Source: Planctomycetia bacterium | Lineage (GTDB): Bacteria > Planctomycetota > Planctomycetia > Pirellulales > Thermoguttaceae | Assembly: GCA_030527185.1 (NCBI GenBank) | Contig: JAUNBF010000030.1 | Coordinates: forward strand, 1 to 45,993 | DNA length: 45,993 nucleotides | Direction of reading: 5' to 3' | Part shown: piece by piece, positions 9,168 through 17,767 of the stretch | Layout of the letters: every line of letters starts with the position of its first letter | Numbering within the stretch: the first letter of the stretch is position 1 | Program-made: the position numbers and the translations under genes | Notes under the pieces: model-generated | What the model was told of the DNA's origin: nothing | Database searches by the model: none | The model's input: only the letters and a program-made list of their open reading frames with translations

Positions 9168-11150
9168 ATGTTGAATCGATTTTTGTTTTACGGATGTTAC
9201 GGATGTTGTTGGCTGGGATTCCTGGCGGGAAGTTTTTCTCTGGAAGTTTCGGCTGTTGAGGAATCTCCCGTGATACCGATTCCCAAATGGTGGCAAAACA
9301 TGGAGGAGACTTGGGAAATAATCCCGGAAAAAACGGTGATTGCCCTTTTGCCGTCCGCTTCGCCGCAGGAAGAATACGCCGCCAGACGTTTGCGGCAACA
9401 TCTCCAAAATCGCTTCAAAATTTCGATCCCAGTCGTGACGCACGAGACCGTTCCAGAAAATATCGATACGGTTTTGTTTCTGGGAACACAGATTCCTTTT
9501 CCATCTCTCCCACTCCCTGATCAGGCCAATGGTTTTACGATCGATTTTCAGAAGAAAGAAAATAGCCGTTATGCGCTCGTTCATGGTGTCGATGGGCAGG
9601 GGGTTCTCTACGGTGGTGAGGCACTTTTCGACCTCATGCGAAAAACGTCGCAAGGTGGCGTTGAAATGCGTCTTTTTCAAATTCGCGACTGGCCAAGTCT
9701 GGCATGGCGCGGGCGGCCTCATTTTGTCCTGATGCAAAATCTTCTCCCCGGAACACTCGACGCTTATTTGCGGGCAAGAATCAACTACACCGATGTTCGG
9801 GACAATCCCAACTACAAAGTCAACATCTACTACCCCGACCGTGCCGCTCCGATGGGATTTCCGCCGGGCGTAGCGTTGGATCGGGAGAATGTGGGGAAGA
9901 TGATTCGCGAGTCGCAAAAACGGGGGATGTTCGTTTACGGCTGCGTCGCGGCGGCCAGCAACAAAAACGCGGGGGGAATTATCGCGGGTTTCGATAAACT
10001 GGACGAAACAAGACTTTACGAGGATGTGAACGAGACGTTTGAATCGCTCCTGGAACTGGGGGTGGACGGGCTGTGGCTCTCGTTCGACGACATTGGTCAG
10101 GGAAACGAGCCGGAAAAAGCCATTGCGAATTTCCTGCAACTGGGGAAGAAACATGGTTTGTCCGGTCGAAAGTTGGCCTACACGCCTCCTCTGGGAGACT
10201 ACCAGAAAATCGATACGCCGTTCAACCATGAAGCGGCCAAAATCCCCGGTTTTGCGTCGATTCAGTGGTTTTTCACCCGCGTTCCCTGTGCGGAAGACCG
10301 GGAAATGTGCCAGTCGCTGGGGCTGGAACTCCCTCCGGCCTGGTGGCATAATCTGATTCATTTGCGACCTGGTTTCCTGAACAACGCCAACATTGCCGTC
10401 ACGCTGCGGGAAGGGCACGTCGAAAAACCAACCGTTTCCACCGTGGAAAACACCCCTTATACCTGGAGCGACTACCCTGCCGAGATTCCACGTCCGGCCT
10501 ACCTCGAATTGCAACCTCTTTCCTACGGTTGGCACCATCCTGCCTATGACAATGTCCGAAACGTGACCGATTTTACCGACAATGTCATGCTCTGGTGCAT
10601 TGGAGGGGGATGGCCGGAAGAGTATCTCGTGGCTATGTTCGGTTACTGGGCATGGGCACCCGAAACGCATGACTGGGAAAAAACGCAAAGAGCGATCTAT
10701 AGCTACGTTTTCGGACCGGAAATGGCGGAATCGGCTCAAAAATTTGATGAAACGCTCGTCGAATTGAAAAAATTATTCGATTTGCCCGTTCGTATTTTTG
10801 GCCCCAATAAAGGTTGGCCGTGTCGTCTGAAAGATCGGGCGAACCGTGAAAAGGCACTGGTAAAAATTGCGGAATTGGAGCGACTTGCGGCACTTTTGAC
10901 CGAAAAAGCTCCCGAACTCTCCGCTCTCGATCCTCAACGGCTGGAAATCATCTACCTCGAACCGATGCGGACAACGGCAGAATATGCTCGGAAAATGGCG
11001 ACGCTCGATTATCCCGAATACAACCCCGACGCCTCTGCCGAAACGATTCAAGGCTGGCTGAAAACGATCGAGTCGGAATTGAAAGGTTTGAAAGGTATCG
11101 AAACCTACATCCAGTTCTGGCAAAAGGAGCTTACCAAACCGAAACCGTAA
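9168..11150 (+). CDS. GH84-like secreted beta-N-acetylhexosaminidase
   Basis: The 660-residue protein has a signal peptide (to about ALA-like SAVEE). Next comes a GH20b/alpha-glucuronidase-N-like alpha/beta domain (IIPEKTVIALLPSASPQEEYAARRL, QGVLYGGEALFDLM). The catalytic TIM barrel starts near RDWPSLAWRGR. The GH84 signature is the adjacent aspartate pair in GLWLSFDDIG (D307, D308), the position of the acid/base and substrate-assisting residues in bacterial O-GlcNAcase and NagJ. The expected activity is removal of beta-N-acetylglucosamine from glycans or glycopeptides in the periplasm or outside the cell. An AAAGGAGAG ribosome site precedes the ATG. GH84 is preferred over GH20 because of the DD pair, but only a search can fix the family. 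Confidence 0.75.
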   Translation: MLNRFLFYGCYGCCWLGFLAGSFSLEVSAVEESPVIPIPKWWQNMEETWEIIPEKTVIALLPSASPQEEYAARRLRQHLQNRFKISIPVVTHETVPENIDTVLFLGTQIPFPSLPLPDQANGFTIDFQKKENSRYALVHGVDGQGVLYGGEALFDLMRKTSQGGVEMRLFQIRDWPSLAWRGRPHFVLMQNLLPGTLDAYLRARINYTDVRDNPNYKVNIYYPDRAAPMGFPPGVALDRENVGKMIRESQKRGMFVYGCVAAASNKNAGGIIAGFDKLDETRLYEDVNETFESLLELGVDGLWLSFDDIGQGNEPEKAIANFLQLGKKHGLSGRKLAYTPPLGDYQKIDTPFNHEAAKIPGFASIQWFFTRVPCAEDREMCQSLGLELPPAWWHNLIHLRPGFLNNANIAVTLREGHVEKPTVSTVENTPYTWSDYPAEIPRPAYLELQPLSYGWHHPAYDNVRNVTDFTDNVMLWCIGGGWPEEYLVAMFGYWAWAPETHDWEKTQRAIYSYVFGPEMAESAQKFDETLVELKKLFDLPVRIFGPNKGWPCRLKDRANREKALVKIAELERLAALLTEKAPELSALDPQRLEIIYLEPMRTTAEYARKMATLDYPEYNPDASAETIQGWLKTIESELKGLKGIETYIQFWQKELTKPKP

Positions 11151-11163
11151 AAATCGTGCCGAG

Positions 11164-11595
11164 TCAGCAGTGTTTCCCTGAAAACGCAATCTTCTCTTCC
11201 CGCATCAGTTGCTCCAGGATGGGAAGGTTGCTCACCAGTGCGTCCGGGTGGCGGTACAACGTTTCCAGCGACATCCATCGGACGGCCTGTACTTCTCTGG
11301 AATCGGGGTGAAGGGTCTGTAATGCGTCGTCCGTGGCTTCCACAAACCACCAGGAAAGATGAACGTTCCACGGCGTGACGGATGCGCAGATTCGTGCCTG
11401 GGGAAGGATCGAAATGCCCAGTTCCTCCTGAAACTCTCGCTTCAAGGCCGCTTCTTCCGTCTCTCCCTCCTGGATTCCGCCTCCGGGAAAGCACCATTTC
11501 AAAGGAGCTACCACCTCCGCAGAACGCTGAATCACCAAAAAAGACGTTCCCCGACGCAGTAATCCCACAACACCTTTTCGTGCGTACTGATTCAT
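11164..11595 (-). CDS. Nudix hydrolase (MutT-like)
   Basis: This 143-residue protein carries a complete Nudix box at 39-61 (G-x5-E45-x7-R53-E54-x2-E57-E58-x-G60). The leading strand KGVVGLLRRGTSFLVIQRS and the FPGGG motif are typical of MutT-type NTP pyrophosphohydrolases. It may clean oxidised nucleotides or hydrolyse another nucleoside diphosphate derivative; the substrate cannot be read. The ATG is the only possible start that keeps the first strand. It lies directly after the T-run of a hairpin at 11604-11629, so there is no room for a normal leader or Shine-Dalgarno sequence. Confidence 0.9.
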   Translation of the reverse strand: MNQYARKGVVGLLRRGTSFLVIQRSAEVVAPLKWCFPGGGIQEGETEEAALKREFQEELGISILPQARICASVTPWNVHLSWWFVEATDDALQTLHPDSREVQAVRWMSLETLYRHPDALVSNLPILEQLMREEKIAFSGKHC

Positions 11596-11636
11596 AAAAA
11601 AAGACCCGCTACTATCAGGAGTAACGGGTAAAAAAA
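11596..11636. terminator. Bidirectional hairpin terminator
   Basis: Arms ACCCGCTACT (11604-11613) and AGTAACGGGT (11620-11629) pair over nine of ten positions around a six-base loop. They are flanked by seven A/T pairs on each side. On the minus strand it would terminate the DUF1559 gene, and its T-run ends at the ATG of the Nudix gene. Confidence 0.7.
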
Positions 11637-11685
11637 TTCCATCGTCGTCTCTGTTTTCTCAAACTGGACGACATTGCCAAAGGGA

Positions 11686-12777
11686 TTATTCCACGTTATA
11701 CGCCGGGTCGCCGCCGTTGCGCGTCGTGAGGAAGAAGTACGCCGCCGGGTCAATTTCTGTAGAAATATTGTGTACCGACTGATCCACATACGCATGAATC
11801 ACCACTCCGCTATGTGCCGAACCAGGACCTTTCTGTTCATCGTCGTCAGCATTGGAACCGTCGCTGGGGCAATTATCCGACTGCATGATAGAAGGATTAT
11901 TCAATGGGTCCACGGTATAATCACGATTCAAATTGGTATAGCGTTCTTCCACGCCCGATTCTTCATCGAATTTATTGGGAGCGTCATCATAACCTTCAGG
12001 ATAGGCATACGTGATACCATTATTGCTATTGGTGGGTTTTTCCTGAATGCGTGGGCCGTTCACTTCGTCCATCGTATAAACACAGCATTCTGCACCAGCA
12101 ATCCATCGGGAATAGAACTGTTCTTCACTTTCCGTCAGATAAAGCGTATTGGAAGCTCCATCCTTAATACCATCCAATTTGGTCTTGGAACCCAGATACG
12201 TGGCACCGTCCGGGGAGGTGGCATTATCATCATACGTAGCACCTCTTCCGCCACCGGAAACAAATTCTCCTGTGTTTGGATCGAGCATCATCCCCAACAC
12301 AGACGCGGAAACGGCTTTGTAATTCGTAATGGCAGGGGAATACTCTTCCGTTTCATCCCAAACAGGCGTGGTTCCCGTACTGGGGCAAAGGAAGGCGGGG
12401 ACGCTTTCATAACCGACCTGTTCGATCTGGTTTTTGTCTTCATCCTGAATGCTACCAAACATTTCATTGACTTTCACCCGATCCCACAAGTCCGCCCGTT
12501 CAATGTTGGCCAGGAGATCGACGAGGAAACTGCAACCGTCGTAATCGCCGTCTGTCTTTTTGATATGCCCGGCGGGGGGAAGACGGTTGTATTTGTCATG
12601 ATAGACGTGTGCCGCCAGAGCCAATTGTTTCTGTTTGTTCGTACACTGCATACGTTGAGCCGCGGCGCGTGCCTGTTGCACTGCCGGGAGCAGCAATGCG
12701 ATAAGCATACCGACGATCGCAATGACCACCAGCAGCTCGACGAGGGTGAAACCCCTCTTGTTGACGATTTTCTTCAT
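11686..12777 (-). CDS. DUF1559 prepilin-type N-terminal cleavage protein
   Basis: This protein of 363 residues has a textbook type IV prepilin leader, [33 protein letters not shown] in function: cleavage after G, Glu at +5, then a hydrophobic helix. A DUF1559 domain follows ([13 protein letters not shown]-terminal SAHSG-DQSV and [10 protein letters not shown] strands). Such genes are greatly expanded in planctomycetes and encode pseudopilin-like surface or periplasmic proteins of unknown role. The ATG at 12777 follows an AAGGAGAT ribosome site, so the longer frame to 12849 is not used. The 324-bp spacer to cysA holds no gene; it has a TATAAT on the minus strand near 13060, but no good -35. 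Confidence 0.92.
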   Translation of the reverse strand: MKKIVNKRGFTLVELLVVIAIVGMLIALLLPAVQQARAAAQRMQCTNKQKQLALAAHVYHDKYNRLPPAGHIKKTDGDYDGCSFLVDLLANIERADLWDRVKVNEMFGSIQDEDKNQIEQVGYESVPAFLCPSTGTTPVWDETEEYSPAITNYKAVSASVLGMMLDPNTGEFVSGGGRGATYDDNATSPDGATYLGSKTKLDGIKDGASNTLYLTESEEQFYSRWIAGAECCVYTMDEVNGPRIQEKPTNSNNGITYAYPEGYDDAPNKFDEESGVEERYTNLNRDYTVDPLNNPSIMQSDNCPSDGSNADDDEQKGPGSAHSGVVIHAYVDQSVHNISTEIDPAAYFFLTTRNGGDPAYNVE

Positions 12778-13101
12778 CGTACCATCTCCTTGAATGAAAA
12801 AAATGAAAAATATTGAAATGGCGGGTGCATACGACACCCTACGATACACACACTGTTAATTTCCGTCCAAGGCTGAAAAAGGCATCCGGCAAACGATTCC
12901 GATGGCACTCAACCTGAAGAAAATACAAAAGGAGCGGTTATCCACCCAAATTCAAGTGTATTCGCAGTACGAAAGATTTCCCGATTTGGTTCTCCGGGAC
13001 ACCCTTCCATTCCTGATTTTTCCAAGTATTTTGGTAAAAAAATAAAAATACACTGTATTATAACCCGAAAACTGGTTTTGCGTAAGGGGGGCAGAAAAAG
13101 A
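12778..13101. promoter_or_regulatory. Spacer between cysA and the DUF1559 gene
   Basis: This 324-bp stretch shows no gene. It should hold the DUF1559 promoter and the end of the sulfate operon. A minus-strand TATAAT near 13056-13061 lacks a convincing -35. I see no clear terminator after cysA. Confidence 0.4.
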
Positions 13102-14217
13102 TTACGGCAAATTTTCCGAAGTGGCGGGAACCTCCTGAACCTCCTCATTTTCATGCTCTTTCTGCTGAAAAATCCGAATATTGCAAGGTTTGACGAAAAC
13201 TTCCTGCCCTGGTTCCAGAGAAAGTGTTGTCAACTCCGAATGCGTAATCTCCGCAACCAGCACATCTTCCGTTCCTGTCGTCAAATCGACCCGAACCCGT
13301 GCTCCGGCGGAGTGGATTTTCAGGACTCTTGCCCGCAAATTGAAGCAGTTGGGAATCTGCACCCGCGAAAGCGTCAGATCGTGTGGCCGGACGAACAACT
13401 TCGCCTCCTCCGTTTCCACATCGGGAGCGTCCATGACATATTGTCCTCCCAGCCGGATCTGTCCGCCGGTAATCCGCCCGCGAAACTGGTTGACCGAGCC
13501 GAGAAAATTCATCACAAACTCTGTCGCTGGATTGTGAAAAACATCGTCCGGCGTCGCGAATTGCTCCACTTTTCCCGCACTCATCACCGCCACACGATCC
13601 GCCAACTCCAACGCCTCGTCCTGATCATGCGTGACAAAGACACTCGTCAAGTGAATCTCGTCGTGCAACCGCCGCAGCCAGTGCCGTAACTCGACGCGAA
13701 CTTTGGCATCCAACGCTCCGAAAGGCTCATCCAACAATAAAACCTGTGGCTCCACCGCAAGCGCTCTTGCCAAGGCCACACGCTGCCGCTGCCCGCCGGA
13801 CAACTGATGGGGATAACGCTCGGCCTGCGTATCCAACTGTACCAGCCGTAGCAACTCCAATACCCGACGTCGGATTTCAGGATTGTCGGGCCGTAAATGC
13901 CGTGGCCGAACCCGCAGACCAAACGCGACGTTCTCGAAGACCGTCATGTGGCGAAAAAGGGCATAATGCTGAAAAACAAAGCCAACACCACGGTCGCCGA
14001 CTTTGTAATGTTCCATGTTCTGATTGTTGAACAGAATAGGGCCACTCCCCTCATCCGCCTCCTCCAGCCCCGCGATAATCCGCAGCAACGTCGTCTTTCC
14101 CGACCCGGAGGGACCCAAAAGCGCCACCAGTTCCCCCGAATCGATAAACAGGGAAACATTGTTCAAAGCCAGGAAATTGCCAAACGATTTCGTGATATGA
14201 CGTACTTCAATACTCAT
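13102..14217 (-). CDS. cysA: Sulfate/thiosulfate ABC importer ATPase
   Basis: CysA is the ATP-hydrolysing subunit of the sulfate/thiosulfate importer. The 371-residue protein has Walker [10 protein letters not shown], signature [15 protein letters not shown], Walker [13 protein letters not shown], the switch histidine in [12 protein letters not shown], and a C-terminal TOBE-type domain ([27 protein letters not shown]). It is the last gene of sbp-cysT-cysW-cysA, but it is separated from cysW by 292 bp of hairpin-rich DNA, while the other genes are close together. No strong Shine-Dalgarno sequence precedes the ATG. Confidence 0.95.
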   Translation of the reverse strand: MSIEVRHITKSFGNFLALNNVSLFIDSGELVALLGPSGSGKTTLLRIIAGLEEADEGSGPILFNNQNMEHYKVGDRGVGFVFQHYALFRHMTVFENVAFGLRVRPRHLRPDNPEIRRRVLELLRLVQLDTQAERYPHQLSGGQRQRVALARALAVEPQVLLLDEPFGALDAKVRVELRHWLRRLHDEIHLTSVFVTHDQDEALELADRVAVMSAGKVEQFATPDDVFHNPATEFVMNFLGSVNQFRGRITGGQIRLGGQYVMDAPDVETEEAKLFVRPHDLTLSRVQIPNCFNLRARVLKIHSAGARVRVDLTTGTEDVLVAEITHSELTTLSLEPGQEVFVKPCNIRIFQQKEHENEEVQEVPATSENLP

Positions 14218-14509
14218 GGGTCAGTAAACGTTAAATATACCAGTCGGGAATTTCCTTCCAACCACGCAGGTTAGAAGGTTTATATGCTCTTTGAAAAAGT
14301 CTTTTGGCCAGGCGTCGCGCGACTCACAGCTAAAGCTGAGAGTGGCTTTCCCGTTAAGACGGAACCGCCGTGGAGAGGAAACCTTTCTTGTGGAAAACAC
14401 TGTATTTTCCTTGACAAAGAAAGAGTTCTCCTCTCCAGACATCTCTTTCCAAAGACTTTTGGCCGCGGCTGCGCCGCTATTATTTTTTAATTTTACAATA
14501 TACTCATGA
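14218..14509. repeat. Hairpin array inserted between cysW and cysA
   Basis: No gene is present. Several stem-loops follow one another: CCTTCCAACC/GGTTAGAAGG (14254-14278), GTCGCGCGAC, CAGCTAAAGCTG, CCGTTAAGACGG, and a large imperfect palindrome at about 14370-14445 whose outer arms are TGGAGAGGA and TCCTCTCCA. AAAGTCTTTTGG near 14296 and CCAAAGACTTT near 14452 form terminal-inverted-repeat-like ends. The whole looks like a small non-autonomous mobile or REP-like element lying in the operon. Confidence 0.6.
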
Positions 14510-15352
14510 TTATCGTGATTCCTGTTCATTAAGTGTCTTTTTCTCGATCAACGTTTTCAGAATCAGCGTGAGAATCGCCACGAGTGCCAAAAGGGTGGAA
14601 ACGGCAAATGGCGCCACCGGATTGGAGCCGTGATACAACTCCTCAATCAAAAGAGGCATGGTATTCATCTTTCCACCACTGCATACCACCCGAACCGCTC
14701 CGTATTCTCCCATTGCGCGGGCGTTGCACAAAATGACACCGTACAGAAGCGCCCATTTCACATTCGGCAATGTCACCCGAAAGAATATCTGCCAGCCATT
14801 TCCGCCCAAAACCCGTGCCGCCAGTTCCTCCTCCGTTCCCTGCGACTGCATGATCGGAATCAGTTCCCGTGCCACAAAGGGAAACGTGACAAACATCGTT
14901 GCCAGAACCGCTCCCGCGGTGGAATAGACGATCCGAATCCCCTGTTCGTCCAGCCAGATTCCCAACGGACTCCGCAATCCAAACAGAATCACGAAGAGCA
15001 ACCCTGCAATGACAGGTGAAACTGCAAATGGCAGGTCGATCAGTGAAATGAGAAAACTTTTGCCGAAAAATTTGAATTTGCCGATGCACCAGGCCGCGAC
15101 GAGACCGAAAAGGATGTTCAGCGGAACCGCAATCACTACCGTCGTCAACGTCATCCCAATGGCTCGCAGTGTATCCGGTCGTGAAAGCACCGCCCAGTAT
15201 TCGCCGAAACCTTTCTCGAACGCCTGATAAAAGACGAGAATCAACGGCAAAACCAGAAAAAGAACCATATACCCCACCGCAATGGTAATCAATCCCCATT
15301 TGACCAGGGGCGGTTCGTCCGTGTTACTTCGTGTGATCGATTGGCTACTCAT
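14510..15352 (-). CDS. cysW: Sulfate ABC importer permease CysW
   Basis: This 280-residue inner-membrane permease has about six transmembrane helices. The EAA-loop region is EELAARVLGGNGWQIFFRVTLPNVKWALLYG, which contacts CysA, followed by ARAMGEYGAVRVV, the CysW hallmark. It pairs with CysT to form the sulfate channel. It starts 8 bp after the cysT stop, and its C-terminus (IEKKTLNEQESR) is short and charged. The downstream 292-bp spacer is unusual for this operon. Confidence 0.95.
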   Translation of the reverse strand: MSSQSITRSNTDEPPLVKWGLITIAVGYMVLFLVLPLILVFYQAFEKGFGEYWAVLSRPDTLRAIGMTLTTVVIAVPLNILFGLVAAWCIGKFKFFGKSFLISLIDLPFAVSPVIAGLLFVILFGLRSPLGIWLDEQGIRIVYSTAGAVLATMFVTFPFVARELIPIMQSQGTEEELAARVLGGNGWQIFFRVTLPNVKWALLYGVILCNARAMGEYGAVRVVCSGGKMNTMPLLIEELYHGSNPVAPFAVSTLLALVAILTLILKTLIEKKTLNEQESR

Positions 15353-15360
15353 TTCAACGT

Positions 15361-16191
15361 TTAATTACTATCGACATACCGCCGATTCATCCAGGTTTGC
15401 AGTAAATTGATACAAAATAATAGTACAAACGACGCGACCAACATCGTCACCGCGACCGCCACCGCTCGCAAATCCCCTTCGGGAGAGTTTTCGTTCAGAC
15501 GCTCGACAATCTCCAGCGAAACAATGCGTCGTCCCGGCATACTTCCCGCAATGAAAATCACGGAACCATATTCCCCCAAAGCCCGCGCAAAAGCCATGGC
15601 AAATCCGGTAATCAAGGCTGGAGAGACCGAGGGGAAAATGACCCGCCAGAACGTCTTCCACCGATTGGCTCCCAGACTGGCAGAAACTTCCTCCAATTCC
15701 CGCTCAATGTCTTCAATCGCCGGCTGGAGCGTCCGAACCACAAACGGTAAACCAATAAATGTCAACGCAATGAGTACTCCCAACTGCGTGAAAATAATCC
15801 GATAACCGATCATGTCGCCGATACGTTGATAAAGTGTTGTCAGCGCAATGCCCGAAACGGCTGTCGGCATGGCAAAGGGCAAGTCGACAATCGCGTCTGC
15901 CAACCGCCGCATCGGAAATTCATAACGAACCAGCACCCACGCCACGATAAATCCGAAAAAGGCGTTGATCATCGCGGCCAGAAACGACGCTCCAAACGTC
16001 AGCCGAAACGAGGCCAGCACGGAACTGGAGAGTATCGTCTGTGTATACTGTTGCCACGTCATTCCACTCACCTTCAGAAGAAGGCCGGAAAATGGAATCA
16101 ATACCAACAGACTCAGATAGACCAGGGTCAACCCCATCGTCAATCCGAATCCCGGCAACACTCGCTGTTTACGTTTTTTCCAAAAAACCAT
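15361..16191 (-). CDS. cysT: Sulfate ABC importer permease CysT (CysU)
   Basis: This 276-residue membrane protein lines up well with CysU/CysT: RVLPGFGLTMGLTLVYLSLLVLIPFSG at the N-terminus, DAIVDLPFAMPTAVSGIALTTLY in the middle, and the EAA loop EELEEVSASLGANRWKTFWRVIFPSVSPAL with ARALGEYGSVIFIAG after it. It forms the transmembrane pore of the sulfate importer together with CysW. The spacer to sbp (56 bp) is made of repeated ATCAA-rich words (TATCAACTATCAATTATCAA) and has no visible promoter, so the operon is probably read through. Confidence 0.95.
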   Translation of the reverse strand: MVFWKKRKQRVLPGFGLTMGLTLVYLSLLVLIPFSGLLLKVSGMTWQQYTQTILSSSVLASFRLTFGASFLAAMINAFFGFIVAWVLVRYEFPMRRLADAIVDLPFAMPTAVSGIALTTLYQRIGDMIGYRIIFTQLGVLIALTFIGLPFVVRTLQPAIEDIERELEEVSASLGANRWKTFWRVIFPSVSPALITGFAMAFARALGEYGSVIFIAGSMPGRRIVSLEIVERLNENSPEGDLRAVAVAVTMLVASFVLLFCINLLQTWMNRRYVDSN

Positions 16192-16247
16192 TTATCAACC
16201 ACCAACCACAAACCACCAAATATCAACTATCAATTATCAATTATAAA

Positions 16248-17312
16248 TTATTTCATCATTTGGTCGAAAACACCACCTTCGGCAAAGTGTTCTTTTTGGA
16301 CTTTTTTCCAGCCGCCGAAAACATCGTCGATCCGAATCAGTTCCAGAGCGGGAAACATCTCCGCGTGTGCCGCCAGGATTTCCGGGTCGCTGGGACGGTA
16401 GAAGTTTTGCGTCACCAGTTCCTGTCCCTCTTTGCTGTAGAGGTAGTTCAGGTACGCTTCCGCCAGGTCGCGGGTTCCTCTTTTATCGACCACTTTGTCC
16501 ACCAGAGCTACCGGCGGCTCCGCCACAATGGAAAGGCTCGGCACCACAATCTCAAACTCGGTATTTTTCTGTCCCACCACCGTCAGAAGTGCTTCGTTTT
16601 CCCACGCCAGCAAAACGTCTCCCTCACCATTGCGGACGAAGAGATTCGTCGCTCCACGGGCACCGGAGGGCATGTCCAACGCATTTTTGTGCATTTTCTG
16701 GACAAACGCAAATGCCGCTTTTTGAGCCGCCTCAATTTCGGCAGTTTTCGTGCTATCTTTCAGGACTTCCAGAGACCCCAGCGTCTTTTTCAGTTCGTAA
16801 CCCCATGCTGCCAGATAATTCCAGCGTGCCCCTCCCGACGTTTTCGGATTCGGGGTAATGATTTTCACATCTTCCCGTACCAGATCGTCCCAGTCCTTGA
16901 TATTTTTGGAATTTCCCTTCCGCACCAGAAAGACGATGGTGGAGGTATAAGGACAATTATTATTGGCAAACTGTTCCTGCCAATCCTCTTTCAACAACTG
17001 AGCCTGATCCACAATCGCGTCGATGTCATACGCCAGCGCCAGCGTCACCACATCCGCTTCCAGACCGTTGATCACCTTTTTGGCCTGGTCGCCGGAACCG
17101 CCGTGAGCCTGGATGATTTCCACGTCTTCTCCCGTCGTCTCTTTCCAGTGTTGGACAAACAACGGATTATACGCCTCGTACAATTCACGGGTGGGATCAT
17201 AAGAAACATTGGACAATTCTCGATGTTGGGAACCATCTCCGCAACCGGTCAGGAAAAAACATCCCATGCAGAGAGCCAGAATCGTCAAAACGGAAAGCCT
17301 GAAAACGTGCAT
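16248..17312 (-). CDS. sbp: Sulfate-binding lipoprotein
   Basis: This is the substrate-binding component of the sulfate importer. Family motifs are clear: LSNVSYDPTRELYEAYNPLF, AHGGSGDQAKKVINGLEADVVTLAL, ITPNPKTSGGARWNYLAAWGY, GEGDVLLAWENEA. The N-terminus is a lipoprotein signal (LCMGCFFLTGC), so it is membrane-tethered rather than freely periplasmic. I favour the ATG at 17312, which has GGAG nine bases upstream, over the ATG at 17327, which lies in the ribosome site itself. It is first in sbp-cysT-cysW-cysA. The 455-bp spacer to the divergent TolC-like gene must hold its promoter. Confidence 0.95.
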   Translation of the reverse strand: MHVFRLSVLTILALCMGCFFLTGCGDGSQHRELSNVSYDPTRELYEAYNPLFVQHWKETTGEDVEIIQAHGGSGDQAKKVINGLEADVVTLALAYDIDAIVDQAQLLKEDWQEQFANNNCPYTSTIVFLVRKGNSKNIKDWDDLVREDVKIITPNPKTSGGARWNYLAAWGYELKKTLGSLEVLKDSTKTAEIEAAQKAAFAFVQKMHKNALDMPSGARGATNLFVRNGEGDVLLAWENEALLTVVGQKNTEFEIVVPSLSIVAEPPVALVDKVVDKRGTRDLAEAYLNYLYSKEGQELVTQNFYRPSDPEILAAHAEMFPALELIRIDDVFGGWKKVQKEHFAEGGVFDQMMK

Positions 17313-17691
17313 CAATAAAAACTCCATCGAAAGGGAACGGGATATGCCATCGTTATACTAAAATATCCATTTTACCTCATTTCCAAAATCTTGCAACCCG
17401 TGGAGTCGAACAGTGGAAAATGATCGATAGGGAAAGGAAACATCTTTCTCCCTATTTCGGTTTTTCATCCCCCTTTATTTGTCTTATTTATCGAAATCGC
17501 TGTTTCTATGTAAAATAACAGGAGAATAGGCAAGATGAGAGATTCTGCCAGAATGAGAAAACTTTTCCTGTTAAGAAATTTTCAAAAACTTTTCCGATTT
17601 TTCAAAGTTTAACGATTAAATTGACGATAACGATTATATGGGATGCTTTCCGTGGCGAATCCTGTAGATTTGTTCAGCGAAAAGCAAAATA

Positions 17692-17728
17692 CCCTCTTTT
17701 GGGAAAAATTACAAGAGGGGATTTTTTT
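17692..17728 (+). terminator. Intrinsic terminator in the leader of the TolC-like gene
   Basis: CCCTCTT (17692-17698) pairs with AAGAGGG (17713-17719), and a run of seven T follows at 17722-17728. The hairpin ends 40 bp before the ATG at 17768 and points toward the gene. It therefore looks like an attenuator rather than the end of a transcript, as no gene lies upstream on this strand. Confidence 0.55.
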
Positions 17729-17767
17729 AACCGATGGACTTTAGCAAGTTCAAGTAGGAACCAAGCG

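Noticed and set aside
9063..10739. Long 558-residue minus-strand frame
   Set aside because: It is the antisense shadow of the GH84-like gene, with no signal, motif or start site of its own.
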